Origin: Shewanella pneumatophori
GTDB taxonomy: Bacteria; Pseudomonadota; Gammaproteobacteria; Enterobacterales; Shewanellaceae
Direction of reading: 5' to 3'
Length of the DNA stretch: 64,000 nt
Assembly (NCBI RefSeq): GCF_023283895.1
Contig: NZ_JAKILB010000018.1
Span: 20,980 to 84,979, forward strand
Shown: in pieces, positions 34,016-42,910 of the stretch
Layout: every line of letters starts with the position of its first letter
Position numbering within the stretch: position 1 is the first letter of the stretch
The notes under the pieces: generated by a model
What the model was told of the DNA's origin: nothing
What the model saw: the letters and a program-made list of their open reading frames with translations, nothing else
Databases searched by the model: none
Translations under genes and position numbers: made by a program

Positions 34016-35905
34016 ATGCAATTTCATGAACGGTTTGATGTAATCGTTGTTGGTGGTGGTCATGCTGGTACTGAAGCGGCGTTAGCTTCAGCTAGAATGG
34101 GCTCCAAAACGCTGTTACTGACCCATAACATAGATACTTTAGGACAAATGTCCTGTAACCCTGCTATCGGCGGCATAGGTAAAGGACACTTAGTCAAAGA
34201 AATTGACGCCCTAGGTGGCGCAATGGCTGTAGCTACTGACTATGCAGGTATTCAATTTCGTACATTGAATTCAAGTAAAGGGCCAGCTGTTCGTGCAACT
34301 CGAGCACAAGCTGATAGAGCGCTTTACCGCAATAAGATCCAAGCGATCTTACAAAACCAACCAAACTTACGTATTTTTCAACAAGCTGTAGACGATCTAG
34401 TTGTTAAAAATGAAAAAGTTATCGGTGTTGTTACGCAAATGGGCTTAGCGTTTGAAGCACCTGCTGTTGTATTAACTGCCGGTACATTCCTAGGCGGTAA
34501 GATCCACATAGGTCTTGAAAACTATAGCGGTGGTCGTGCAGGTGATCCGCCAGCTATCGCATTAGCTCATCGATTACGTGAGTTACCAATTCGTGTTGGC
34601 CGTTTAAAAACCGGTACCCCACCACGTATCGATGCGAACACTATTGATTTTTCATTGATGACAGAACAAAAAGGTGATGATCCATTACCAGTTATGTCTT
34701 TCATCGGTGATGTAAACGATCATCCAGAGCAAGTGTCTTGTCATATCACTCATACCAATGAGCGTACTCACGATATTATTCGTGGCGGATTAGATCGTAG
34801 CCCAATGTACTCAGGGGTTATCGAAGGTATTGGCCCACGTTACTGCCCTTCTATCGAAGATAAAGTTAATCGCTTTGCTGATAAAACATCGCACCAAATT
34901 TTTATTGAGCCAGAAGGTTTAAATACGACTGAAATTTATCCAAACGGTATTTCAACTAGCTTGCCATTTGACGTACAGCTGAATTTAGTTCGCTCAATCA
35001 AAGGCATGGAGCATGCTGAGATCATGCGTCCTGGTTATGCAATCGAATATGATTATTTTGATCCGCGCGACCTTAAAAACTCATTAGAAACTAAAACCAT
35101 TAGTGGTTTGTTCTTTGCAGGTCAGATCAACGGTACAACCGGCTACGAAGAAGCCGGTGCTCAAGGTTTATTAGCCGGTATGAACGCTTCGCTGCAAGTT
35201 CAAGGTAAAGAAGCTTGGTGTCCACGTCGTGATCAAGCTTACCTAGGCGTATTGGTTGATGATTTATCAACCCTAGGAACTAAAGAACCGTACCGCATGT
35301 TCACTAGCCGTGCGGAATACCGTTTGTTATTACGTGAAGATAACGCTGATTTACGCCTAACTGAAAAAGGCCGTGAGCTTGGTTTAGTTGATGATAAGCG
35401 TTGGGCAATGTTCAGCGAAAAAATGGAATCAATTGAAACTGAACTGCAACGCCTGCGCAGCCAGTGGATCCATCCTAATTCGCCACTAGTTAACGCATTA
35501 AATCCACATTTGAATACGCCGATCACCCGTGAAGCAACATTTGAAGATTTATTACGTCGCCCAGAGATGGATTATCCTAAACTAATGGCAATTGAAGGTT
35601 TTGGTCCAGCGCTTGAAGATCAACGAGCTGCAGAGCAAGTACAGATCCAAGTGAAATATTCTGGTTATATTCAGCGTCAACAAGGTGAGATCGATAAAGC
35701 GATCCGTCATGAAACTACCCTATTGCCGTTAGATCTGGATTACCAAGAAGTGCCAGGTTTATCCAACGAGGTAATTGCTAAGATGAATGAGCATAAACCT
35801 GAAACGATTGGTCAAGCATCGCGTATTTCAGGTATGACACCAGCAGCCATCTCAATCTTACTGGTACACCTTAAAAAACGCGGTTTATTACGTAAAAGCG
35901 CTTAA
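34016..35905 (+). CDS. mnmG: tRNA uridine modification enzyme MnmG
   Basis: 629 residues (E. coli 629). FAD-binding VVGGGHAGTE (13-20 region), catalytic C47 in CNPAIGGIGKGH, and a second cysteine in GPRYCPSIEDK. It acts with MnmE to install cmnm5U at tRNA wobble uridines. It is the first gene right of oriC; its transcription may help origin unwinding, as in E. coli gidA. Confidence 0.97.
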   Translation: MQFHERFDVIVVGGGHAGTEAALASARMGSKTLLLTHNIDTLGQMSCNPAIGGIGKGHLVKEIDALGGAMAVATDYAGIQFRTLNSSKGPAVRATRAQADRALYRNKIQAILQNQPNLRIFQQAVDDLVVKNEKVIGVVTQMGLAFEAPAVVLTAGTFLGGKIHIGLENYSGGRAGDPPAIALAHRLRELPIRVGRLKTGTPPRIDANTIDFSLMTEQKGDDPLPVMSFIGDVNDHPEQVSCHITHTNERTHDIIRGGLDRSPMYSGVIEGIGPRYCPSIEDKVNRFADKTSHQIFIEPEGLNTTEIYPNGISTSLPFDVQLNLVRSIKGMEHAEIMRPGYAIEYDYFDPRDLKNSLETKTISGLFFAGQINGTTGYEEAGAQGLLAGMNASLQVQGKEAWCPRRDQAYLGVLVDDLSTLGTKEPYRMFTSRAEYRLLLREDNADLRLTEKGRELGLVDDKRWAMFSEKMESIETELQRLRSQWIHPNSPLVNALNPHLNTPITREATFEDLLRRPEMDYPKLMAIEGFGPALEDQRAAEQVQIQVKYSGYIQRQQGEIDKAIRHETTLLPLDLDYQEVPGLSNEVIAKMNEHKPETIGQASRISGMTPAAISILLVHLKKRGLLRKSA

Positions 35906-36024
35906 TACGCCGTATATTCGGTAGTTTTGTATGATAAAGGGAAGTCTGAAGGCTTCCTTTCATCATTTCAGCACTTCATAATACCGATTGATTTCTGAAT
36001 TGCTCTATTTTGAGGACACACAAA

Positions 36025-36648
36025 GTGTTATCTGCCCAATTAAATGATTATTTAGCCGAAGTAGGCCTGACTGCTACTGAACACCAAAAACAGCAGCTGC
36101 TAGACTTTGTTGGTATGCTCAACAAATGGAATAAGGCATTTAACCTCACTTCTGTGCGCGATCCTGAGCAAATGCTGATCCGTCACATCATGGATAGTTT
36201 AGTTGTATCCCCTCATCTTGTAGGACAACGCTTTATTGATGTTGGAACAGGTCCTGGTCTACCGGGGATCCCACTGGCAATCTTAAATCCAGATAAAGAA
36301 TTTGTATTACTTGATAGCTTAGGCAAACGTATTCGCTTTCAAAAGCAGGTGCAGTTTGAGCTAGGTATCAATAATATTTCTTCTGTTGAAAGCCGTGTTG
36401 AAGCTTATCAACCAGAAGAGCTATTTGATGGCGTATTAAGCCGTGCATTCGCGTCAATTCAAGATATGTTGCATTGGTGCCACCATTTGCCAAAAGCAGA
36501 TGGTTGTTTTTACGCGCTAAAAGGCCAATTAAGCGAAGAAGAAATGTCACAATTGCCAGAAGGCTTCGTGGTAACTGATACATTTGAGCTAAAAGTTCCT
36601 AAACTTGATGAGCAGCGCCATTTGCTGCGTGTGATCAAGCAAGATTAA
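36025..36648 (+). CDS. rsmG: 16S rRNA (guanine-527-N7)-methyltransferase RsmG
   Basis: 207 residues from the GTG at 36025 (E. coli 207). The longer frame starts with TTG at 36010, which is ahead of the TGAGGA ribosome-binding site and so unlikely. SAM-binding FIDVGTGPGLPGIPLAI is present, and the final motif FELKVPKLDEQRHLLRV matches. It methylates G527 of 16S rRNA. It follows mnmG as usual. Confidence 0.95.
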   Translation: MLSAQLNDYLAEVGLTATEHQKQQLLDFVGMLNKWNKAFNLTSVRDPEQMLIRHIMDSLVVSPHLVGQRFIDVGTGPGLPGIPLAILNPDKEFVLLDSLGKRIRFQKQVQFELGINNISSVESRVEAYQPEELFDGVLSRAFASIQDMLHWCHHLPKADGCFYALKGQLSEEEMSQLPEGFVVTDTFELKVPKLDEQRHLLRVIKQD

Positions 36649-36707
36649 GCTTGTTTGTCTAAGTCACGATAATAAAAGACTAGATGGAGTAAGCTATGTT
36701 GCTTAAG

Positions 36708-36734
36708 GTGCTGAAATTTGCAATCTTTCAGCAC
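36708..36734. other. Inverted repeat between rsmG and parA
   Basis: Arms GTGCTGAAA and TTTCAGCAC with a 9-base spacer. There is no T run, so this is either a weak stop for the rsmG transcript or an operator ahead of parAB. Its right arm with the next bases (TTTCAGCACTTCA) recurs at 35966-35978, downstream of mnmG. Confidence 0.5.
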
Positions 36735-36834
36735 TTCAAGCAATTTAAGACTAATAACCATTAGATTTGTGCGCTAAATTTCTAAGCAACGCACTGTTTA
36801 GAAATATAATAAAAGTGACTTACAGGGTGATATT

Positions 36835-37623
36835 GTGGGTAAAGTGATTGCCGTGGCCAACCAGAAAGGTGGCGTCGGAAAAACAACAACTTGTGTAAAT
36901 TTAGCAGCTTCATTAGCAGCAACTAAGCGCCGTGTTTTGTTGATCGATCTCGATCCGCAAGGCAACGCAACCATGGGAAGTGGTATCGATAAGTATGAAG
37001 TCGAAAATACTGCCTATGAATTATTGGTTGAAGAAAAAGCATTTGAAGACGTTGTTTGCCGAGATACGAACGGGAAATATGATCTTATCGCCGGTAATGG
37101 TGATGTGACCGCGGCTGAAATCAAACTTATGGAGTTTTTTGCCCGCGAGATCCGTCTTCGCAACGCGCTTGCCCCTATCAAAGATGATTATGATTTTATT
37201 TTCATCGACTGCCCACCATCGCTAAACATGCTAACCGTTAATGCTATGTCTGCAGCCGACTCAGTGTTGGTACCAATGCAATGTGAATACTACGCGTTAG
37301 AAGGTTTAACAGCGTTAATGGACACCATTAGCAAATTAGGTGCGATGGTTAACCCAGGTCTGCATATCGAAGGGATCTTACGTACTATGTATGATCCACG
37401 TAACCGCCTATCTAATGATGTTTCTGACCAATTGAAACAACACTTTGGTGAAAAAGTTTACCGCACTGTGATCCCAAGGAATGTTCGTTTAGCTGAAGCG
37501 CCAAGTTTTGGGGCTCCGGCAATGTATTATGATAAATCGAGCGCAGGGGCCAAAGCCTATCTGGCACTAGCAGGCGAAATTATTCGTCGTGCAGAGCAAC
37601 TTACCCAGGCTGAGCAAGTTTAA
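36835..37623 (+). CDS. parA: Chromosome partitioning ATPase ParA (Soj)
   Basis: 262 residues. Deviant Walker A KGGVGKTT at residues 11-18, plus IDLDPQGNATMG and DCPPSLNMLTVNA. GTG start with GGTGA in front. It forms a nucleoid-bound gradient that pulls ParB-parS complexes apart. parB follows after 9 bp. The parS sites lie at 9.3-29.8 kb in the window. Confidence 0.96.
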   Translation: MGKVIAVANQKGGVGKTTTCVNLAASLAATKRRVLLIDLDPQGNATMGSGIDKYEVENTAYELLVEEKAFEDVVCRDTNGKYDLIAGNGDVTAAEIKLMEFFAREIRLRNALAPIKDDYDFIFIDCPPSLNMLTVNAMSAADSVLVPMQCEYYALEGLTALMDTISKLGAMVNPGLHIEGILRTMYDPRNRLSNDVSDQLKQHFGEKVYRTVIPRNVRLAEAPSFGAPAMYYDKSSAGAKAYLALAGEIIRRAEQLTQAEQV

Positions 37624-37632
37624 GGATAAAAA

Positions 37633-38517
37633 ATGACATTGAAAAAAAGAGGCTTGGGTAAAGGGCTTGATGCACTTTTAAGTACTAGCCAAGCAGCAAG
37701 TAAGCGTGCAGAACCAGTCGCTGAAGTAGAACAAGATATCAAAAACGATGATCTGATTATGTTAGACATCGATAGACTGCAGCCAGGTAAGTATCAGCCG
37801 CGTAAAGATATGGCGCCAGAAGCATTAGAAGAGCTGGCTGAATCTATAAGAGCGCAAGGTGTTATCCAGCCTATCGTGGTACGTAAGGTATCACCTGAAA
37901 GCTACGAAATTATTGCAGGTGAGCGTCGTTGGCGCGCGTCTCAGCTTGCAGGCCTAGCGCAAATCCCTTGTATTGTTAAGCAAGTACCTGATGAAGCGGC
38001 TGTGGCTATCGCACTGATTGAAAACATTCAGCGTGAAGACCTAAATGCAATGGAAGAAGCTATTGCCTTAAACCGTTTAATTGAAGAATTTGAACTGACT
38101 CATCAGCAAATTGCTGATGCAGTAGGAAAATCTCGGGCAACGGTCTCAAATTTGCTAAGACTTAATGGCTTAAATGAGCCGGTTAAGCGTATGCTTGAGT
38201 ATGGCGATATTGATATGGGCCATGGCCGAGCACTGCTTGCAATTAGCGGTGACGAGCAAACAAATTTGGCTCGATTAGTAGTTTCTAAAGAATTAACAGT
38301 TCGTGAAACAGAACGATTGGTTAATAAAACCTTAAACCAAACTGAAATCGTCGAAAAACCAGCTAAAGATCATGATGTGGTGCGTTTAGAGACGCAATTA
38401 ATTGAAAGGCTGGGAGCTAAGGTGTCTTTGACTCACAATAAAAAGGGCAAAGGCAAAATGGTAATAAACTACCAAAACTTGGCTGAATTAGAGGGTATTA
38501 TCAGCAAAATCCGCTAA
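37633..38517 (+). CDS. parB: Chromosome partitioning protein ParB (Spo0J)
   Basis: 294 residues. N-terminal ParA-interaction stretch (KKRGLGKGLDALL), CTP-binding GERRWR at 96-101, a helix-turn-helix at about 155-180 (THQQIADAVGKSRATVSNLLRL) and a C-terminal dimer domain. It loads as a CTP-dependent clamp at parS and spreads. The exact parS in the window is TGTTCCACGTGGAACA. Confidence 0.96.
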   Translation: MTLKKRGLGKGLDALLSTSQAASKRAEPVAEVEQDIKNDDLIMLDIDRLQPGKYQPRKDMAPEALEELAESIRAQGVIQPIVVRKVSPESYEIIAGERRWRASQLAGLAQIPCIVKQVPDEAAVAIALIENIQREDLNAMEEAIALNRLIEEFELTHQQIADAVGKSRATVSNLLRLNGLNEPVKRMLEYGDIDMGHGRALLAISGDEQTNLARLVVSKELTVRETERLVNKTLNQTEIVEKPAKDHDVVRLETQLIERLGAKVSLTHNKKGKGKMVINYQNLAELEGIISKIR

Positions 38518-38577
38518 AAAAACAAAGTTAACACTATATTATGTAATTTTGTGACATTCGTTAATCTTATACTTTTA

Positions 38578-38669
38578 GACTTTTGGCGTAGATCACGCTA
38601 AAAGTCTCCTTTTTCTAACAGTTAAACTTGCTTTGAAAGCTTGAAACGGTATACTTTCGCAAGCTTTTT
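38578..38669 (+). terminator. Tandem terminators after parB
   Basis: Two hairpins. The first has arms GACTTTTGGCG and CGCTAAAAGTC with CTCC and five T following (38578-38615). The second has AAAGCTTGAAA and TTTCGCAAGCTTTTT (38636-38669). Together they separate parAB from the atp operon. Confidence 0.75.
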
Positions 38670-38740
38670 GTACCTCGAGTTTGGACGGATATTTGTAATC
38701 CGGTCATCGAAACAAGAAGTTATAATGCGGAGAAGATAAA

Positions 38741-39124
38741 TTGAGCAAGGTTTTAGCACGTCGTGGCCGATGGTCAGCCTATAAATTGGTTTTACTACAG
38801 GCAGCGATGGCTGGATGTGTTTCAATTTTCTTTTTTGCTATGTGGGGGGGGCCGTATGGCTTATCTGCTTTGGCAGGTGGTGTCATTGCAGTACTCCCTA
38901 ATTTTGTATTCGCAACCCTAGCTTTTTCCCATGCGGGAGCGCAAGCATCAGGAAAAGTCGTACGGTCTTTTTTCCTGGGGGAAGCGGTAAAGTTGCTATT
39001 AACCATTGTGTTATTTTCACTGGCATTTGGTTTGATGAAGTCGGCATTTATGCCGTTATTCGTCAGTTATCTACTTGTGTTAATCGTGCCTTGGATAGCT
39101 CCTTTATACATCAAACAAAATTAA
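38741..39124 (+). CDS. atpI: ATP synthase protein I
   Basis: 127 residues, four membrane segments. TTG start with GGAG 8 bases in front. AtpI aids assembly of the c-ring and magnesium uptake in some bacteria. It is the usual first gene of the atp operon; atpB follows after 12 bp. A run of eight G (38844-38851) encodes Trp-Gly-Gly. Confidence 0.88.
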   Translation: MSKVLARRGRWSAYKLVLLQAAMAGCVSIFFFAMWGGPYGLSALAGGVIAVLPNFVFATLAFSHAGAQASGKVVRSFFLGEAVKLLLTIVLFSLAFGLMKSAFMPLFVSYLLVLIVPWIAPLYIKQN

Positions 39125-39136
39125 GTGAGATTAATC

Positions 39137-39967
39137 ATGGCGACAACTGGGGATGACACGTTAACTGTAACGGCTTCCGACTATATCCAGCATCACCTGA
39201 CTAATGCGAAAATGTGTTCCGCTGATGGCGGAATTGCTTTTAACTATGCATGTCAAGATGCAGGATTTTGGACTTGGCACATTGACTCACTTTTGTTTTC
39301 AGTTGGTCTAGGGGTTCTATTTTTGTGGTTATTCTACAAAGTAGGACAAAAGGCAACAATTGGCGTTCCAGGCAAGCTTCAATGTTTTGTTGAAATGTGC
39401 GTGGAAGGTGTAGATAAAATTGTAAAAGACTCATTTCATGGGAAAAATGCAGTTATCGCACCGTTAGGTCTAACTATTTTCGTCTGGGTTTTCCTGATGA
39501 ACTTAATGGACTTGATCCCTGTTGACTTTGTACCTGAGGCCGCCAAACGATTCTTAGGCGTACCTTACCTAAAGATTGTACCTACAACTGACTTGAACGT
39601 AACTTTAGGCTTAGCTTTGAGTGTGTTCGCGTTAATTGTTTTTTACAGTATCAAGGTTAAAGGTGTAGGTGGTTTCACTAAAGAACTAACTATGCAGCCT
39701 TTCAATCACTGGGCACTAATTCCAATTAACTTTATTTTGGAAACAGTGACCTTGGTTGCGAAGCCGATTTCATTATCGCTTCGTCTGTTTGGTAACCTGT
39801 ATGCAGGTGAGTTGATCTTTATTCTGATAGCGCTGATGCCTTGGTGGGCTCAGTTTGCATTATCAGTGCCTTGGGCCATTTTCCATATTTTGGTAATTGT
39901 GCTTCAGGCGTTTATCTTCATGATGCTTACGATTGTATATCTAAGCATGGCACATGAAGACCATTAA
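39137..39967 (+). CDS. atpB: ATP synthase subunit a
   Basis: 276 residues from the ATG at 39137; an in-frame GTG four codons before is less likely. It is the membrane stator of Fo with half-channels for protons. The essential arginine is R216 in SLSLRLFGNLYAGE (E. coli R210), and the histidine pocket is in AIFHIL. Proton rather than sodium coupling is suggested by subunit c. Confidence 0.96.
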   Translation: MATTGDDTLTVTASDYIQHHLTNAKMCSADGGIAFNYACQDAGFWTWHIDSLLFSVGLGVLFLWLFYKVGQKATIGVPGKLQCFVEMCVEGVDKIVKDSFHGKNAVIAPLGLTIFVWVFLMNLMDLIPVDFVPEAAKRFLGVPYLKIVPTTDLNVTLGLALSVFALIVFYSIKVKGVGGFTKELTMQPFNHWALIPINFILETVTLVAKPISLSLRLFGNLYAGELIFILIALMPWWAQFALSVPWAIFHILVIVLQAFIFMMLTIVYLSMAHEDH

Positions 39968-40000
39968 TTTATTAAAAATTAGATATTTATCGGAGATAAA

Positions 40001-40258
40001 ATGGAAACTGTAATTAGCTTTACAGCAATCGCTGTCGCAATTATGATCGGCTTAGCAGCGCTAGGTACTGGTATTGGCTTCGCTATTCTAGGTGGTAAAT
40101 TCCTAGAAGCTTCAGCTCGTCAACCAGAGCTTGCTCCTGCACTTCAAACTAAAATGTTCATCGTAGCTGGTCTACTTGATGCGATCTCAATGATTGCAGT
40201 TGGTGTTGCATTATTCTTCGTATTCGCTAACCCGTTCTTAGGTCAATTGGCAGGCTAA
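40001..40258 (+). CDS. atpE: ATP synthase subunit c
   Basis: 85 residues, two membrane helices. R40-Q41-P42 loop and the ion-binding acid D60 in AGLLDAISMIAVG. It forms the rotary ring. There is no glutamine/glutamate set of the sodium type, so it is proton-coupled. The ATG follows CGGAGA. Confidence 0.97.
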   Translation: METVISFTAIAVAIMIGLAALGTGIGFAILGGKFLEASARQPELAPALQTKMFIVAGLLDAISMIAVGVALFFVFANPFLGQLAG

Positions 40259-40285
40259 TCGTCCCCCTTAGAAGGAGTTGTCGTT

Positions 40286-40756
40286 ATGAGTATTAACGCT
40301 ACCCTGCTAGGCCAAGCGATTTCTTTTCTTCTCTTTGTGTGGTTTTGCATGAAGTTTGTATGGCCGCCATTGATGAACGCTATCGAAGAACGCCAGAAGA
40401 AAATTGCTGATGGGCTAGCTGATGCAGGACGTGCTGCAAAAGATTTAGAGCTAGCTCAGGTGAAAGCCACAGAGCAGCTGAAAGACGCTAAAGCAACAGC
40501 AAACGAAATTATTGAGCAAGCAAACAAACGCAAAGCTCAAATCGTTGATGAAGCAAAAATTGAAGCTGATACCGAGCGTGCGAAAATCATCGCTCAGGGC
40601 CACGCTGAAATTGAAAACGAACGTAATCGCGTGAAAGAAGACCTACGTAAGCAAGTAGCTGTACTAGCTATTGCCGGCGCAGAGAAGATTCTTGAACGTT
40701 CGATTGATGAAGCCGCACACAGTGACATAGTTAACAAACTTGTTGCTGAACTTTAA
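40286..40756 (+). CDS. atpF: ATP synthase subunit b
   Basis: 156 residues. One N-terminal membrane helix (about 5-25) and a long Ala/Glu/Lys-rich coiled coil that links Fo to F1 as the peripheral stalk, with R36 of the family in EERQKK. The AGAAGGAG ribosome-binding site is strong. Confidence 0.96.
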   Translation: MSINATLLGQAISFLLFVWFCMKFVWPPLMNAIEERQKKIADGLADAGRAAKDLELAQVKATEQLKDAKATANEIIEQANKRKAQIVDEAKIEADTERAKIIAQGHAEIENERNRVKEDLRKQVAVLAIAGAEKILERSIDEAAHSDIVNKLVAEL

Positions 40757-40772
40757 ATAAGGAGCTTGAGTT

Positions 40773-41306
40773 ATGGCTGAAATAACCACCATCGCTCGTC
40801 CTTACGCAAAGGCAGCTTTTGACTTCGCTCTTGAACAGAAAGCAGTAGAGAGTTGGGCTGAAATGCTTAACTTCGCCGCATTAGTTAGTGAAAACGAAGC
40901 TATGCAGCCATTACTGTCTGGCGCTATGGCCAGCAATAAGCTTGCTGAACTCTTTATTGGAGTTTGTGGCGAGCAAATCAACGAGCAAGCTCAGAACCTG
41001 TTAAAGGTAATGGCTGAAAACGGTCGTTTAGTTGCGCTACCTGCTGTTGCTCAACAATTTGTTGAGATGCAACGTGAGTACGCGAAAGAAGTTGAAGCGC
41101 AAATCGTTTCAGCTACTGAGCTAACCTCAGAGCAACTACAAGAGCTGAGCGCTTCTCTAGAGAAACGTCTAGCACGCAAAGTTAAGCTGAATTGCAGCAT
41201 AGATGCCAGCCTTATTGCTGGTGTAATTATCACGGCAGGAGACTTAGTCATTGATGGCTCGGTCCGCGGAAAAATTTCGCGTCTGTCTGATACGCTGCAG
41301 TCGTAA
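40773..41306 (+). CDS. atpH: ATP synthase subunit delta
   Basis: 177 residues, soluble. It caps F1 and joins the b stalk to the alpha subunits. Starts MAEITTIARPYAKAAFDFAL and ends with the GVIITAGDLVIDGSVRGKISRL segment typical of delta. Preceded by AAGGAG. Confidence 0.96.
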   Translation: MAEITTIARPYAKAAFDFALEQKAVESWAEMLNFAALVSENEAMQPLLSGAMASNKLAELFIGVCGEQINEQAQNLLKVMAENGRLVALPAVAQQFVEMQREYAKEVEAQIVSATELTSEQLQELSASLEKRLARKVKLNCSIDASLIAGVIITAGDLVIDGSVRGKISRLSDTLQS

Positions 41307-41320
41307 TTGGGAGTTTGAGC

Positions 41321-42862
41321 ATGCAACTGAATTCCACTGAAATCAGCGATCTGATTAAACAGCGGATCGAGCAGTTCGAAGTCGTTAGTGAATCTCGCAA
41401 CGAAGGTACTATCGTTGCAGTAAGTGACGGCATCATCCGCATCCACGGCCTAGCCGACGTGATGCAGGGTGAAATGATCGAGCTGCCTGGCAACCGTTTT
41501 GCAATCGCGTTGAACTTAGAACGTGATTCTGTCGGTGCCGTAGTAATGGGCCCTTATGCCTCTTTGGCTGAAGGCGACAAAGTTAAAACAACAGGCCGTA
41601 TTTTGGAAGTACCTGTTGGCCGTGGTCTATTAGGCCGTGTAGTCAACACGCTAGGTGAACCAATTGACGGTAAAGGACCTATCGATAGCGATGGTTTCTC
41701 TCCTGTTGAAGTAATTGCACCAGGTGTAATTGAGCGTAAATCAGTAGATCAGCCAGTACAAACTGGTTATAAAGCTGTTGACTCTATGATCCCAATCGGT
41801 CGTGGACAACGTGAATTGATCATTGGTGACCGCCAGATCGGTAAAACCGCTCTAGCGATCGACGCGATTATCAACCAAAAAGATTCTGGCATTAAGTGTG
41901 TATACGTAGCTGTAGGCCAAAAGGCTTCTACAATTGCTAACGTAGTACGCAAGCTAGAAGAGCACGGCGCTTTGGCGAACACCATTGTTGTTGTTGCTAC
42001 AGCTTCTGAAGCTGCTGCACTGCAATACTTGGCTCCATACTCTGGTTGTACAATGGGTGAATACTTCCGTGACCGCGGTGAAGACTCACTAATCGTATAT
42101 GATGATTTGTCTAAGCAAGCTGTTGCTTACCGTCAAATCTCATTGCTTCTTAAGCGTCCACCAGGACGTGAAGCATACCCAGGTGATGTATTCTATCTTC
42201 ACTCTCGTCTGTTGGAACGTGCTTCACGTGTTAACGCCGAGTATGTTGAGAAGTTCACTAAAGGTGAAGTTAAAGGCCAAACTGGTTCTTTGACTGCTCT
42301 ACCAATTATTGAAACTCAAGCTGGTGACGTTTCTGCATTCGTACCGACTAACGTAATTTCGATTACCGATGGTCAGATCTTCCTTGAAACAGATCTATTT
42401 AACTCTGGCCTACGTCCAGCAGTTAACCCAGGTATCTCTGTTTCTCGTGTTGGTGGTGCAGCGCAGACTAAGATCATCAAGAAACTGTCTGGTGGTATCC
42501 GTACCGCTCTTGCACAGTATCGAGAGCTTGCAGCGTTCTCACAGTTTGCATCTGACTTAGATGATGCAACTCGTGCTCAGCTTGAGCATGGTGAGCGTGT
42601 TACCGAACTAATGAAGCAAAAGCAATATGCTCCTATGAGTATCGCTGATCAGTCTGTGTCTATTTTCGCAGCTGAAAAAGGCTACTTGAAGAGCGTTGAG
42701 CTTAGCAAAGTTGGTAACTTCGAAGCGTCTCTGCTCTCTTTCATGAACAGTGAACATGCTGACCTAATGAAGACCATCAACGAGACTGGCGATTATAACG
42801 CTGACATCGAAGGTGAGTTGAAGGCTAGCTTGGACAAGTTCGTAGAAACCCAAACCTGGTAA
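41321..42862 (+). CDS. atpA: ATP synthase subunit alpha
   Basis: 513 residues from the ATG at 41321 (E. coli 513); an in-frame TTG two codons earlier is rejected. Non-catalytic nucleotide site with P-loop GDRQIGKTA, where residue 173 is Ile in place of the usual Thr. The VGRVVN-type beta barrel start, the GDVSAFVPTNVISITDGQ segment and PAVNPGISVSRVGG are present. It partners AtpD in F1. Confidence 0.97.
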   Translation: MQLNSTEISDLIKQRIEQFEVVSESRNEGTIVAVSDGIIRIHGLADVMQGEMIELPGNRFAIALNLERDSVGAVVMGPYASLAEGDKVKTTGRILEVPVGRGLLGRVVNTLGEPIDGKGPIDSDGFSPVEVIAPGVIERKSVDQPVQTGYKAVDSMIPIGRGQRELIIGDRQIGKTALAIDAIINQKDSGIKCVYVAVGQKASTIANVVRKLEEHGALANTIVVVATASEAAALQYLAPYSGCTMGEYFRDRGEDSLIVYDDLSKQAVAYRQISLLLKRPPGREAYPGDVFYLHSRLLERASRVNAEYVEKFTKGEVKGQTGSLTALPIIETQAGDVSAFVPTNVISITDGQIFLETDLFNSGLRPAVNPGISVSRVGGAAQTKIIKKLSGGIRTALAQYRELAAFSQFASDLDDATRAQLEHGERVTELMKQKQYAPMSIADQSVSIFAAEKGYLKSVELSKVGNFEASLLSFMNSEHADLMKTINETGDYNADIEGELKASLDKFVETQTW

Positions 42863-42910
42863 ATTTTAGAGGTGCCTCTGGCACCTCAGGTCCAGAATTG
42901 GAGAGTAAAG

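Noticed and set aside
38721..38726. TATAAT as the main atp promoter
   Set aside because: No -35 at proper distance, and RNA would begin inside the atpI ribosome-binding site.
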